From the NCBI RefSeq assembly GCF_000423125.1, contig NZ_AUHJ01000022.1:1-41489 (forward strand): a stretch of DNA of 41,489 nt. The letters run 5' to 3'. Both the position numbers and the translations under genes were made by a program. This stretch comes from Haliea salexigens DSM 19537. Lineage in GTDB: Bacteria > Pseudomonadota > Gammaproteobacteria > Pseudomonadales > Halieaceae. Of the stretch, positions 15,921 to 25,849 are shown piece after piece; position 1 is the stretch's first letter; every line of letters begins with the position of its first letter. The notes beneath the pieces are model-generated. The model saw only the letters and a list, made by a program, of their open reading frames with translations, was not told where the DNA came from and did no database searches.

Positions 15921-16976
15921 GTGCCCGCTGACCCGCTCACCGGCATCGTGGAAGGCTTCTACGGGCGCCTGTGGCCGCATGAGTTGCGCCTGGCCTATGC
16001 CGGCTTTCTGCAGGCGCTGGGGCTGAATACCTACCTGTATGCCCCCAAGGGCGACCCGTGGCTGCGCAAACGCTGGCAGGCGCATTGGCCGGCGCAAGAA
16101 TGGCGGGCGCTGACAGAGCTGGCCCTGCATTACCGTCAGCACGGGCTGCGGTTTGGCGTGGGCCTGTCACCCTTTGAGCTCTACGGTCACTATGGCCCCG
16201 CCCAGAAGCGCAGCCTGCGCGACAAGATCAGTCGCCTGAATACGCTGGAGGCCCCTCTGCTGGCCATCCTGTTTGACGACATGCCCGGTGAACAGGCCGA
16301 CCTCGCGGAGCGCCAGGCGGAGATTGTTGCCGATGTGCAGGCGTGGAGTGGGGCGCAGCGGCTGCTGGTATGCCCGACCTATTATTCTTTCGACCCCGTA
16401 CTGGAGCGGCATTTCGGCCGTATGCCACAGCATTACTGGGCGGACCTCGGCCGGTTGCTGGCACCGGAGGTTGACGTGTTCTGGACGGGTAATCAGGTGT
16501 GTGCCGATACCATCAGCGCGGATGATGTCGCCCACGCCGCGGCGGTGCTGGGGCGGCCGGTGCTGCTGTGGGACAATTACCCGGTCAACGACGGTGCCCA
16601 GCGCAGCAACCACCTGTACCTGGATCCGCTGCAAGGCCGCACCGGCCTGCGGGACAACGGCAAGCTGACCGGTCATCTATGCAACCCGATGGTGCAGGGG
16701 CGCTGCTCGCTGCCGGCCCTGACGGGACTGGCGCAGCTCCACGCAAGCGCACCCCCCGATCCTGATGCCCTGGTAGCAATGCTCGGGGCTGCACTGTGGC
16801 ACTGCTTGCAGCGCGATGCCGAGGAGTTTCGTGCGCAGGGCCTGTCTGGTATGTCTGCGGCGCGCCGCGCGGCGCTGGCAGCAGAGTATGCGGAGCTCCC
16901 CGGCGCGGCGGCGTGCGAGGTGGTCGACTGGCTAAAGGGGGAGTACGCTTTCGACCCTGCCTGTCTCACTGATTAG
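15921..16976 (+). CDS. GH84 beta-N-acetylglucosaminidase domain protein
   Basis: This 351-residue TIM-barrel glycosidase is related to O-GlcNAcase and clostridial NagJ. It has the opening GIVEGFYGRLW (8-18), YAPKGDP (40-46), and the catalytic Asp pair D119-D120 in LFDDM. CPTYY (151-155), FWTG (197-200), WDNYPVND (227-234) and the CNP motif with N265 match GH84 active-site segments. There is no signal peptide and none of the extra domains of secreted GH84 enzymes, so it is predicted to be cytoplasmic. The start is a GTG at 15921 with little upstream ribosome binding sequence. It occupies the slot where tatD is often found after pilZ. The physiological substrate is unknown. Confidence 0.85.
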   Translation: MPADPLTGIVEGFYGRLWPHELRLAYAGFLQALGLNTYLYAPKGDPWLRKRWQAHWPAQEWRALTELALHYRQHGLRFGVGLSPFELYGHYGPAQKRSLRDKISRLNTLEAPLLAILFDDMPGEQADLAERQAEIVADVQAWSGAQRLLVCPTYYSFDPVLERHFGRMPQHYWADLGRLLAPEVDVFWTGNQVCADTISADDVAHAAAVLGRPVLLWDNYPVNDGAQRSNHLYLDPLQGRTGLRDNGKLTGHLCNPMVQGRCSLPALTGLAQLHASAPPDPDALVAMLGAALWHCLQRDAEEFRAQGLSGMSAARRAALAAEYAELPGAAACEVVDWLKGEYAFDPACLTD

Positions 16977-17117
16977 CGTGCGCTGCCTCGGTGCGGGAAG
17001 CGTCGTTCGCGGTTGTGTGCGAACCCGGTTTGTGGCAGAATCCGCAGCCTTGCGAGAACTCAAAGTTGCGGTTCTTTAGGTCATCAAGGCCAAAGAAATC
17101 AAGAAGTTACGGCGTAT

Positions 17118-17146
17118 TTGCAGGTTGATTTTCAGCACTGTAACGT
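17118..17146 (+). promoter_or_regulatory. Promoter of tRNA-Leu
   Basis: -35 TTGCAG (17118-17123), 17 bp, then -10 TAACGT (17141-17146) and a GC-rich discriminator. It lies 24 nt before the tRNA. The -10 is imperfect. Confidence 0.5.
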
Positions 17147-17170
17147 CGCGCACTGGCAGTTTCCCGACAC

Positions 17171-17255
17171 GCGGAAGTGGCGAAATTGGTATACGCGCTG
17201 GATTTAGGTTCCAGTGCCGCAAGGCGTGAGAGTTCGAGTCTCTCCTTCCGCACCA
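17171..17255 (+). tRNA. tRNA-Leu (anticodon TAG)
   Basis: This 85-nt class II tRNA has acceptor GCGGAAG with CTTCCGC, anticodon loop TTTAGGT (TAG), a long variable arm, and an encoded CCA at 17253-17255. It lies 87 nt before tig, where related genomes carry a larger tRNA cluster. Confidence 0.97.
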
Positions 17256-17263
17256 ACTGACAG

Positions 17264-17287
17264 CGACTCTGGCCCGGGCCAGGGTCG
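17264..17287 (+). terminator. Hairpin after tRNA-Leu
   Basis: A 9-bp stem (17264-17272 with 17279-17287) has a GC-rich loop. Only a weak TTCT follows, so it may be a processing or pausing signal rather than a full terminator. Confidence 0.4.
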
Positions 17288-17342
17288 TTCTGATGACGGG
17301 GCGCACCGGCGCCCACTACCGACTGGATTGTGAGGAATAAGC

Positions 17343-18665
17343 ATGCAGGTGTCCATTGAAACGACTTCGGGCCTGGAGCGCCGTTTGACTGTCGGCGTAC
17401 CCGCCGCCCAGGTTGACAGTGAGGTCGATTCGCGGCTGCAAAAAGCCGCCCAGAACGTGCGCCTGCCCGGCTTCCGGCCCGGCAAGGTACCGATGAAAGT
17501 GATGCGTCAGCGCTACGGCGCTGGCGTTCGCCAGGAAGTCCTGGGCGAGGTCATGAGCCGTTCTTTCCAGGAGGCCGTGGTACAGGAAAAGCTGCGCCCT
17601 GCCGGCCAGCCCAGCATCGAGCCGCGCAGCCTCGAAGCCGGTCGTGATCTGGAATACGTGGCCACGTTTGAAGTGTTCCCCGAAGTTGAAGTCGTGTCCA
17701 TGTCCGGCTTTGCCGTTACCCGTCCGGCTGCCGAAGTCACGGATGCCGATGTCGATAACATCATTGAGGTGTTCCGCAAGCAGCAGGGGGAGCGTCAATC
17801 TGTCGAGCGCGCCGCGGCCATGGGCGATATCGTCAATCTGGACTACACCGGCACTCGGGATGGCGAAGCATTTGACGGTGGCAGCGCCGAGGGAACCGAC
17901 CTTGAGCTCGGCTCCGGTCGCATGATCCCCGGATTTGAAGACGGCATCGTGGGCCTGGCCGCCGGCGACGAGAAAACCCTTGAGCTGACGTTCCCCGAGG
18001 ATTACCACAGCGAGGAGCTGCAGGGCGCTGCGGTACAGTTCGCGGTTAAGGTCAACGACGTGAAAGAGCTGGTGCTGGCACCGCTGGACGAGGAGTTGTT
18101 CAAGCTTTACGGCGTAGAAGAGGGTGGTGAGGACCAGTTTCGCAAGGAAGTTGCGGAAAATATGACCCGAGAGCTGAAAAACGCCGTAACTAGTCGTGTC
18201 AAACAGCAGGTCATGGATGCCGTGGTAGAGGCGCACAAGGGTCTGGAAGTGCCCAGGGCGCTGATCTCCCAGGAGATCCAGGCGCTGCGCAAGCAAATGT
18301 TCCAGCAGTTTGGCGGTGCGGCCCCTGAAGGTCTGGATCTGGACTCCCTGCTGCCCGATGACATGTTCCGTGACAACGCCGAGCGCCGCGTCAAGCTGGG
18401 TCTGGTGTTGTCCGAGATGATCAGCAAGTTCGAACTCAAGGCAGACCCGGCGAAAGTGCGGGAAACGATTGAGGAACTGGCCGCCACCTACCAGGACGCG
18501 GAAGAGGTGATCAACTGGTACTATGGCAATCCGGAGCAGCTTTCCTCCGTTGAGTCCAAGGTGCTTGAGGACAGTGTGGTCGACAAGCTGTTGGAAGCGG
18601 CGGAGGTGACCGATGAGCCCTGCAGCTACCAGGAAGCCATTGCACAGGCTCAGAGCCAGCGCTGA
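17343..18665 (+). CDS. tig: Trigger factor
   Basis: This ribosome-bound chaperone and peptidyl-prolyl isomerase meets nascent chains at the exit tunnel. The 440-residue protein has the ribosome-binding signature GFRPGKVP (about 45-52) in the N-terminal domain and an FKBP-type PPIase domain (about 160-245; [18 protein letters not shown]). A long C-terminal helical domain forms the chaperone arms. The ribosome binding site is GAGGA. It is followed by clpP-clpX-lon, the conserved quality-control cluster. Confidence 0.98.
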   Translation: MQVSIETTSGLERRLTVGVPAAQVDSEVDSRLQKAAQNVRLPGFRPGKVPMKVMRQRYGAGVRQEVLGEVMSRSFQEAVVQEKLRPAGQPSIEPRSLEAGRDLEYVATFEVFPEVEVVSMSGFAVTRPAAEVTDADVDNIIEVFRKQQGERQSVERAAAMGDIVNLDYTGTRDGEAFDGGSAEGTDLELGSGRMIPGFEDGIVGLAAGDEKTLELTFPEDYHSEELQGAAVQFAVKVNDVKELVLAPLDEELFKLYGVEEGGEDQFRKEVAENMTRELKNAVTSRVKQQVMDAVVEAHKGLEVPRALISQEIQALRKQMFQQFGGAAPEGLDLDSLLPDDMFRDNAERRVKLGLVLSEMISKFELKADPAKVRETIEELAATYQDAEEVINWYYGNPEQLSSVESKVLEDSVVDKLLEAAEVTDEPCSYQEAIAQAQSQR

Positions 18666-18673
18666 ACACATTC

Positions 18674-18695
18674 AGGCGCCGTCGAGGCGGCGCCT
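18674..18695 (+). repeat. GC-rich hairpin between tig and clpP
   Basis: An 8-bp perfect stem (18674-18681 with 18688-18695) lies in the 56-nt tig-clpP gap. There is no T-run after it, so it may act as a processing site or attenuator within a common transcript. Confidence 0.5.
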
Positions 18696-18721
18696 CAATT
18701 GACAACCAAGGAAACGATCGC

Positions 18722-19363
18722 ATGTCGAATTTGCCAGACGGGCGTAACACGATGAATGTCAACAACCTGGGCCTGATCCCGATGGTCGTGGAACAAACGG
18801 CCCGCGGTGAGCGCTCCTACGATATCTACTCGCGTCTGCTCAAGGAGCGCGTGGTATTTGTGGTAGGGCCGGTAGAGGACCACATGGCAAACCTGATCGT
18901 GGCCCAGCTGTTGTTCCTGGAGTCGGAAAACCCCGACAAGGATATTCACCTCTACATCAACTCCCCCGGCGGCTCGGTGACAGCAGGGCTGTCGATTTAC
19001 GACACCATGCAGTTCATTAAACCGGATGTGAGCACGATGTGTATCGGTCAGGCCGCTTCCATGGGGGCTTTCCTGCTCGCGGGCGGTGCCGCCGGCAAAC
19101 GCTTCATCCTGCCGAATGCGCGCACCATGATTCACCAGCCCAGCGGCGGAGCCCAGGGGCAAGCCTCGGATATCGATATCCAGGCGCGCGAAATCCTCAT
19201 TATCCGTCGCCGCCTGAACGAGTTGATGGCGGAGCATACCGGCCAGACCCTTGAGACGATCGAGCGCGATACGGAGCGCGACCGCTTCATGAACGCCGAG
19301 CAGAGCAAGGAATACGGGCTGATTGACGAGGTGGTCAATCGCCGCGCGCCGGCTGCGTCATAA
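18722..19363 (+). CDS. clpP: ATP-dependent Clp protease proteolytic subunit
   Basis: ClpP forms the 14-subunit serine protease chamber that partners ClpX. The 213-residue protein has catalytic S113 (GQAASMG), H138 (MIHQPSGG) and D187 (ERDRF). The N-terminal residues before LIPMVVEQ probably include the short propeptide. It is followed 104 nt later by clpX. Confidence 0.98.
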   Translation: MSNLPDGRNTMNVNNLGLIPMVVEQTARGERSYDIYSRLLKERVVFVVGPVEDHMANLIVAQLLFLESENPDKDIHLYINSPGGSVTAGLSIYDTMQFIKPDVSTMCIGQAASMGAFLLAGGAAGKRFILPNARTMIHQPSGGAQGQASDIDIQAREILIIRRRLNELMAEHTGQTLETIERDTERDRFMNAEQSKEYGLIDEVVNRRAPAAS

Positions 19364-19467
19364 GACAACGCTGCCGGGCGCCCTGTCCGCGGGCTTGCAA
19401 ATGGCGGGAAAAAACATCATCTTTGAACCAGATGAGATTGCAGAATTCATAGGCCACAGGGCAGAGC

Positions 19468-20766
<1,299 letters not shown>

Positions 20767-20767
20767 C

Positions 20768-20789
20768 GCCGGAACCGCAAGGTTCCGGC
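20768..20789 (+). terminator. GNRA-loop hairpin after clpX
   Basis: A perfect 9-bp stem (20768-20776 with 20781-20789) is capped by GCAA, starting 1 nt after the clpX stop codon. A second GC-rich imperfect inverted repeat follows at 20789-20812. Neither has a T-run, so they may be mRNA 3'-end protectors. Confidence 0.5.
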
Positions 20790-20831
20790 TGCCCGGGCCC
20801 CCGGCCCGGCAGGCGCAAAGTGTGCCGGGGC

Positions 20832-20860
20832 CTTGTGTTCCGGCTGCACCGCCCCCATCT
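20832..20860 (+). promoter_or_regulatory. Heat-shock (sigma-32) promoter of lon
   Basis: -35 CTTGTGT (20832-20838), 14 bp, and -10 CCCCATCT (20853-20860). The -10 box fits the sigma-32 consensus CCCCATnT exactly and the spacing is right. Lon is a classic heat-shock gene in proteobacteria. Transcription would start about 30 nt before the lon ATG. Confidence 0.7.
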
Positions 20861-20898
20861 ACAGGTCAGCTGTGACCATTCACAACCCGGAGATTTGT

Positions 20899-23310
20899 AT
20901 GGGTTCCTCCTCGGTAATTGATCTTCCCCTGCTGCCGCTGCGCGATGTCGTGGTGTACCCGCACATGGTGTTGCCGCTGTTTGTTGGCCGGGAAAAGTCC
21001 GTCGAAGCGCTGGAAGATGCCATGGCTGGCAGCAAGCAGGTGTTGCTCGTCGCCCAGCGCAATGCGGCCGATGACAACCCCGGCGTGGACGACATCTACC
21101 AGGTGGGCACCGTGTCCAACATCCTGCAGCTGCTCAAGCTGCCCGATGGCACGATCAAGGTGCTGGTGGAAGGCAGTTATCGCGCGGTGATCGACAATGT
21201 GGACGACGAAGGCCGGTTCACGGTTGCCGGTGTTCGTGAAGTCGAGAGTGATGACGTGCCCGATGATGAGGCCGAGGGCCTGCTGCGCTCTACGGTCAGC
21301 CAGTTTGAAAAGTATGTGAACCTCAGCAAGAAAGTGCCTGCCGAGGTTCTCACCTCGCTGTCGGGCATTGACGAGCCGGGCCGTCTTGCGGATACGATTG
21401 CCGCGCACATGAGTGTGGACCTGCAGGAAAAACAGTCCATTCTTGAAATTGCCGATATCCGGGCCCGGCTTGAGCACCTCATGGGCCTGATGGAGGCGGA
21501 GATCGACCTGTTCCAGGTGGAAAAACGTATCCGCGGCCGCGTCAAGAAGCAGATGGAGAAGAGCCAGCGCGAGTACTACCTCAACGAGCAGATGAAGGCG
21601 ATCCAGAAAGAGTTGGGGGACCTTGATGAAGCCCCGAGCGAGCTGGACGACCTGCAGGCACGGATCGATGATGCGCGCATGCCCGATGGGGCGCGCACGA
21701 AAGCGGTCGCCGAACTGAACAAGCTCAAGATGATGTCGCCGATGTCTGCCGAAGCCTCGGTGGTGCGCAGCTATATCGACTGGATGGTGAGTGTGCCCTG
21801 GTCGCGCCGCAGCAAGGTGAAGCACGACCTGAAGCGCGCCTCCGGTATTCTCAATGAAGACCATTTCGGCCTTGAGGAAGTGAAAGAGCGCATACTGGAA
21901 TATCTCGCCGTACAGAAGCGTGTACGCAAAGTGAAGGGTCCGGTGCTGTGCCTGGTTGGCCCGCCCGGGGTGGGCAAGACCTCGCTGGGCGAGTCGCTGG
22001 CGCGCGCCACCAACCGCAAATTCGTGCGCATGGCGCTGGGCGGCGTGCGTGACGAGGCGGAAATTCGGGGCCACCGGCGCACCTATATTGGTTCCATGCC
22101 GGGCAAGCTGTTGCAGAAAATGGCCAAGGCAGGGGTGCGTAACCCGCTGTTCCTGCTCGATGAAATTGACAAGATGGGTATGGACCACCGCGGCGACCCT
22201 GCGTCCGCGATGCTGGAAGTGCTGGACCCGGAGCAGAATCACGCCTTTAACGACCACTATCTGGAAGTCGATTACGACCTCTCGGATGTGATGTTCGTGT
22301 GTACCTCCAACACCATGAACATTCCCGGTCCGTTGCTGGATCGCATGGAAGTCATCCGTATTCCCGGCTATACGGAAGACGAAAAAGTCAGCATTGCGGC
22401 CAAATACCTGATACCGAAGCAGATACGGCAGAACGGCCTGGGCAAGGAAGAGATCACCATCGGTGAAGACACGGTGATCGACATCATCCGCTACTACAGC
22501 CGCGAAGCGGGCGTACGGGCGCTGGAGCGGGAAGTCGCGAAGATCTGCCGCAAGATGGTCAAGCGCATTGCACTGGAAGAAGACAGTGTGTCGGCAGAGG
22601 TGACTCCCGACATGCTCCCGGACCTGCTGGGCGTGCGCAAATTCAACTACGGCATTGCCGAGGAGCAGAACAAGGTGGGGCAGGTGACAGGCCTCGCCTG
22701 GACATCTGTGGGTGGTGAGTTGCTGACGATTGAGGCGGCATCGGTGGCGGGCAAGGGCCGCTATGTCAAGACGGGCTCGCTCGGCGACGTGATGCAGGAG
22801 TCGATTCAGGCGGCGACCACCGTGGTACGCAGCCGCTCACAGGTGCTCGGTATTCCGGCCTCCTGGCACGACAAGCACGACGTGCACATTCATGTGCCCG
22901 AAGGGGCTACACCCAAGGATGGTCCTAGTGCCGGCGTGGCCATGTGCACCGCGCTGGTGTCCATCAGCACCGGCATCGCGGTGCGCGCGGACGTGGCGAT
23001 GACGGGCGAGATTACCCTGCGCGGTGAAGTGCTGCCCATTGGGGGGTTGAAAGAGAAACTCCTCGCGGCGCGTCGCGGTGGCATCAAGACGGTGATCATA
23101 CCCAGGGAAAACGAGCGTGACCTCAAGGAAGTGCCCGAGAACATCAAGCAGGATCTGCAGATCCGGCCCGTGAAGTGGATTGACGAGGTGTTGGCGATTG
23201 CGCTTGAGCGCGTGCCGGAGCCACTCTCGGATGAAGAGTACCTCGCACCCGCTCCCGGAAGCGGCCAGGACAGCGAGCAGGGCGAGAAAAACCGGATAAA
23301 TACGCATTGA
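20899..23310 (+). CDS. lon: ATP-dependent protease Lon
   Basis: Lon is the homohexameric AAA+ protease that removes misfolded and regulatory proteins. From the ATG at 20899 it has 803 residues: N-terminal substrate domain (LPLLPLRDVVVYP), coiled region, Walker A GPPGVGKTS, Walker B LFLLDEIDK, and a C-terminal protease domain. The Ser-Lys dyad is in KDGPSAGVAM and GGLKEKLLAA. The chosen start has CGGAG 6 nt upstream. An earlier in-frame start at 20833 overlaps the promoter. Confidence 0.98.
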   Translation: MGSSSVIDLPLLPLRDVVVYPHMVLPLFVGREKSVEALEDAMAGSKQVLLVAQRNAADDNPGVDDIYQVGTVSNILQLLKLPDGTIKVLVEGSYRAVIDNVDDEGRFTVAGVREVESDDVPDDEAEGLLRSTVSQFEKYVNLSKKVPAEVLTSLSGIDEPGRLADTIAAHMSVDLQEKQSILEIADIRARLEHLMGLMEAEIDLFQVEKRIRGRVKKQMEKSQREYYLNEQMKAIQKELGDLDEAPSELDDLQARIDDARMPDGARTKAVAELNKLKMMSPMSAEASVVRSYIDWMVSVPWSRRSKVKHDLKRASGILNEDHFGLEEVKERILEYLAVQKRVRKVKGPVLCLVGPPGVGKTSLGESLARATNRKFVRMALGGVRDEAEIRGHRRTYIGSMPGKLLQKMAKAGVRNPLFLLDEIDKMGMDHRGDPASAMLEVLDPEQNHAFNDHYLEVDYDLSDVMFVCTSNTMNIPGPLLDRMEVIRIPGYTEDEKVSIAAKYLIPKQIRQNGLGKEEITIGEDTVIDIIRYYSREAGVRALEREVAKICRKMVKRIALEEDSVSAEVTPDMLPDLLGVRKFNYGIAEEQNKVGQVTGLAWTSVGGELLTIEAASVAGKGRYVKTGSLGDVMQESIQAATTVVRSRSQVLGIPASWHDKHDVHIHVPEGATPKDGPSAGVAMCTALVSISTGIAVRADVAMTGEITLRGEVLPIGGLKEKLLAARRGGIKTVIIPRENERDLKEVPENIKQDLQIRPVKWIDEVLAIALERVPEPLSDEEYLAPAPGSGQDSEQGEKNRINTH

Positions 23311-23324
23311 GAGCGGGGTGCTGG

Positions 23325-23352
23325 TTGACCGCCAACTCGGCTCTGGTATACA
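23325..23352 (+). promoter_or_regulatory. Promoter upstream of hupB
   Basis: -35 TTGACC (23325-23330), 16 bp, extended -10 TGGTATACA with TATACA at 23347-23352. It predicts an hupB leader of about 165 nt containing three short hairpins. Confidence 0.65.
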
Positions 23353-23525
23353 GTCAGCCCCCTGAATCCAGTGCGCTTCCTGCCGGTTTTTGGTGCCGAG
23401 AGGTGCTGGCCAGTGTACAGCTGGAATCACTTTCAGGTGCTCGCCTGCTGCATCATGAATTGCCCGCATTTCATTGCGGATGAGAACACCATACTTTAGT
23501 CAGATAACACTCCAAGGGGATACCT

Positions 23526-23801
23526 GTGAATAAAACCGAACTCATTGACGCCATTGCTGCCGCTGCCGACCTGCCGAAAGCTTCTGCCGGGCGCGCTCTG
23601 GACGCCGTGGTAGACAGCATTACGCAAGCCCTGAAAAAAGGTGATCAGGTAACGCTGGTAGGCTTCGGCACTTTTGCCGTGAAAGCGCGTGCTGCCCGCG
23701 AAGGCCGCAACCCGCAGACTGGCCAGACTATCCAGATCAAGGCCTCCAATGTGCCCGGCTTCAAGCCCGGCAAGGCACTCAAGGACGCCGTCAACGGCTG
23801 A
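23526..23801 (+). CDS. hupB: DNA-binding protein HU-beta
   Basis: This small nucleoid protein bends DNA. The 91-residue product has the dimerisation helices at the N-terminus ([11 protein letters not shown]) and the DNA-binding beta-arm region ([12 protein letters not shown], about 61-72). It starts with GTG at 23526, preceded by AAGGGG. Position after lon and before ppiD is the conserved hupB locus. Confidence 0.97.
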   Translation: MNKTELIDAIAAAADLPKASAGRALDAVVDSITQALKKGDQVTLVGFGTFAVKARAAREGRNPQTGQTIQIKASNVPGFKPGKALKDAVNG

Positions 23802-23878
23802 CTTGCAGTAACCGGCGGGTCTGGCGTTCGCTCGCGCAGCGCTCATCACCCCGTCTGTGTACCGGTAACGGTTCAGGG

Positions 23879-23906
23879 AAAAGCGCACTCATGAGTGCGC
23901 TTTTTT
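23879..23906 (+). terminator. Terminator of hupB
   Basis: A stem of at least 10 bp (AAAAGCGCACTC with GAGTGCGCTTTT) is followed by a T-run at 23901-23906. It is a strong Rho-independent terminator just before ppiD. Confidence 0.88.
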
Positions 23907-23929
23907 GTTGATAAGGAACGGAAGACACC

Positions 23930-25813
23930 ATGCTTCAGGACATCCGCAAGACCACTCAGGGAACGGCCGCCAAGGTTGTTATCGGGTTGATCGTCATCTC
24001 CTTCGCACTTTTTGGTATTGAATCGATTCTGCTGGGCGGTGGCGGTGGTGCCGTCGCCGAGGTCAACGGCGAAGCCGTCACGCCGATGGAGTTGCAGCAG
24101 GCGGTGGATACACAGCGGCGTCAGTTGATCGCCATGATGGGGGATAATCTCGATCCTGCCATGCTTGACGACCAGCGGATCAGTGCCCAGGCTCTTGAGG
24201 GCATTGTCTCGCGCAAGCTGCTGATGCAATCGGCTCGCGACATGGGCCTGACGGTCTCCGAAGCGGAGCTCGGCGCCGTTATTGCGGGGATGGAGCAATT
24301 CCAGCTCGACGGCAACTTCTCTCCCGAGATGTACAAAAGCCTGCTGGCATCAGCCGGTTTTACCCCGGCGTCCTTCAAGAGCGCGTTGCGCGATGACCTT
24401 ATTCTGGGTCAGGTACGTGCCGGCCTTGCCGGTAGTGATTTTGCCACGCCCGCCGAGCTCGCCCTGACCGCACGGGTTGTCGCCGAGCAGCGTGATGTGC
24501 GTTACCTCACTTTGCCCCTGGCACCGTATCTCGATGCGGTTGAAGTCAGTGAGGAGGACCTCGAGGCGTTTTACCGTGAGAATGAGGCCAGCTTCATGAC
24601 GCCGGAGTCTGTCGTGCTGGATTATGTCGAGTTGACGCTGGACGATTTCCGCGAACCGGTGGAAGAGGCCGCGATTGAGGAGGAGTACCGTATCCAGCTG
24701 GACAGCTACCAGTATCAGACGGAGAACCGAGTCTCGCATATTCTACTGCAGCGCGGTAGTGATGAGTCGGAGGCGGACTTCGCCGCGCGTATTGCCACCG
24801 TGCAGGATGAACTCGCAGCGGGCAAGTCGTTTGCCGATGTGGCCGCAGAGCGCTCGGATGACGTGGGTTCAGCCGGCAATGGTGGTGACCTCGGGTTTTC
24901 CGCCGGTGATGCCTTCCCGCCGGAGATGGAGGAGGCCGTGGCCGCACTTGAGGTGGACACAGTGTCCGCGCCGGTCGAAACCGATGCCGGTACGCACATT
25001 CTCATGGTCACGGAGCGCCGCGATTCAGAAGCGCCCAGCCTGGCGGAGCTGCGTCCCGAGCTTGAAGCCGGTCTGCAAGAACGTGAAGCCCGCGTCGCGC
25101 TGTTGCTTGCGGTGGAAGAGCTGCGCGACATCGCGTTCACCGCGGATAGCCTGCGTGCGCCGGCCCAGGAGCTGGGGCTTGAGGTGCTGCGTACCGAACC
25201 GATGACTCGTGAACAGAGAGACGGCCCTCTCGCCGAACCTTCCGTATTGCGTGCAGCCTTCTCTGAAGACGTGCTGGAGCTGGGGCACAACAGCGAGGTG
25301 CTGGAGCTGGGCGGTGACCGCTTCGTTGCGGTACACGTGCATGAGCACAACAAGCCGACGCTGGAGCCGCTGGATGCGGTAAGGGAAGAGATCGCGCGCA
25401 GCATCACCCGGGAACGGGCGCGTGAGGCACTGGAGAGCGCCGCCGCCGAGGCTGTGGCTGAACTTACTACTGGCGAACAGAGCATTGAGGCGCTGGCGGC
25501 ACGCGAGAATGTGGAATGGCAGGTGGAGCTGGGAGCCCAGCGCGACAGCCGTGTGCTGCCGCCGGCGGTGCTGCAGCGCGCGTTCAGCCTGCCAGCTCCG
25601 GGCGACGACAAGCCGGTCGCTGACTACGTGATCGATGCCTCCGGGGATGCCCGCGTCGTGCAGCTGGTGCGCGTGCAGGCCGGGGCTCTGGCCAGCCTCG
25701 ACGCCGAGCAGCAACGTGGCCTGCGGCAGCGCATTGGCAGTGAGTTCGGTGCGCTGTTGCAGGTTGAACACGAGCAGGGCCTGCGTGCCGCAGCCGACAT
25801 CTCTGTGCTCTGA
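23930..25813 (+). CDS. ppiD: PpiD-type periplasmic folding chaperone
   Basis: This inner-membrane-anchored periplasmic chaperone assists secreted proteins near the Sec translocon. The 627-residue protein has a short cytoplasmic N-terminus, one transmembrane helix (about 15-35), a SurA-like N-terminal chaperone domain, and a parvulin PPIase domain (about 265-360; SHILLQRG, GGDLGFSAGDAFPPEME). A second, more diverged domain follows. The lon-hupB-ppiD order is conserved. Parvulin activity is often weak in this family. Confidence 0.93.
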   Translation: MLQDIRKTTQGTAAKVVIGLIVISFALFGIESILLGGGGGAVAEVNGEAVTPMELQQAVDTQRRQLIAMMGDNLDPAMLDDQRISAQALEGIVSRKLLMQSARDMGLTVSEAELGAVIAGMEQFQLDGNFSPEMYKSLLASAGFTPASFKSALRDDLILGQVRAGLAGSDFATPAELALTARVVAEQRDVRYLTLPLAPYLDAVEVSEEDLEAFYRENEASFMTPESVVLDYVELTLDDFREPVEEAAIEEEYRIQLDSYQYQTENRVSHILLQRGSDESEADFAARIATVQDELAAGKSFADVAAERSDDVGSAGNGGDLGFSAGDAFPPEMEEAVAALEVDTVSAPVETDAGTHILMVTERRDSEAPSLAELRPELEAGLQEREARVALLLAVEELRDIAFTADSLRAPAQELGLEVLRTEPMTREQRDGPLAEPSVLRAAFSEDVLELGHNSEVLELGGDRFVAVHVHEHNKPTLEPLDAVREEIARSITRERAREALESAAAEAVAELTTGEQSIEALAARENVEWQVELGAQRDSRVLPPAVLQRAFSLPAPGDDKPVADYVIDASGDARVVQLVRVQAGALASLDAEQQRGLRQRIGSEFGALLQVEHEQGLRAAADISVL

Positions 25814-25849
25814 CGCACGCTGACAGACAACAAGGAAACCCGTTTCATC

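Noticed and set aside
17316-18671. A 451-codon minus-strand reading frame opposite tig
   Set aside because: It is a shadow of the trigger factor gene, caused by GC-rich codon bias. It has no recognisable domain or ribosome binding site, while tig is unmistakable.
20833-20898. Longer N-terminus for Lon starting at 20833
   Set aside because: That start overlaps the sigma-32 promoter and adds residues not seen in Lon. The ATG at 20899 has a good ribosome binding site.
20866-22257. A 463-codon minus-strand reading frame opposite lon
   Set aside because: It is antisense to a highly conserved gene. Its composition is His/Arg/Gln-rich, as expected for a shadow frame.
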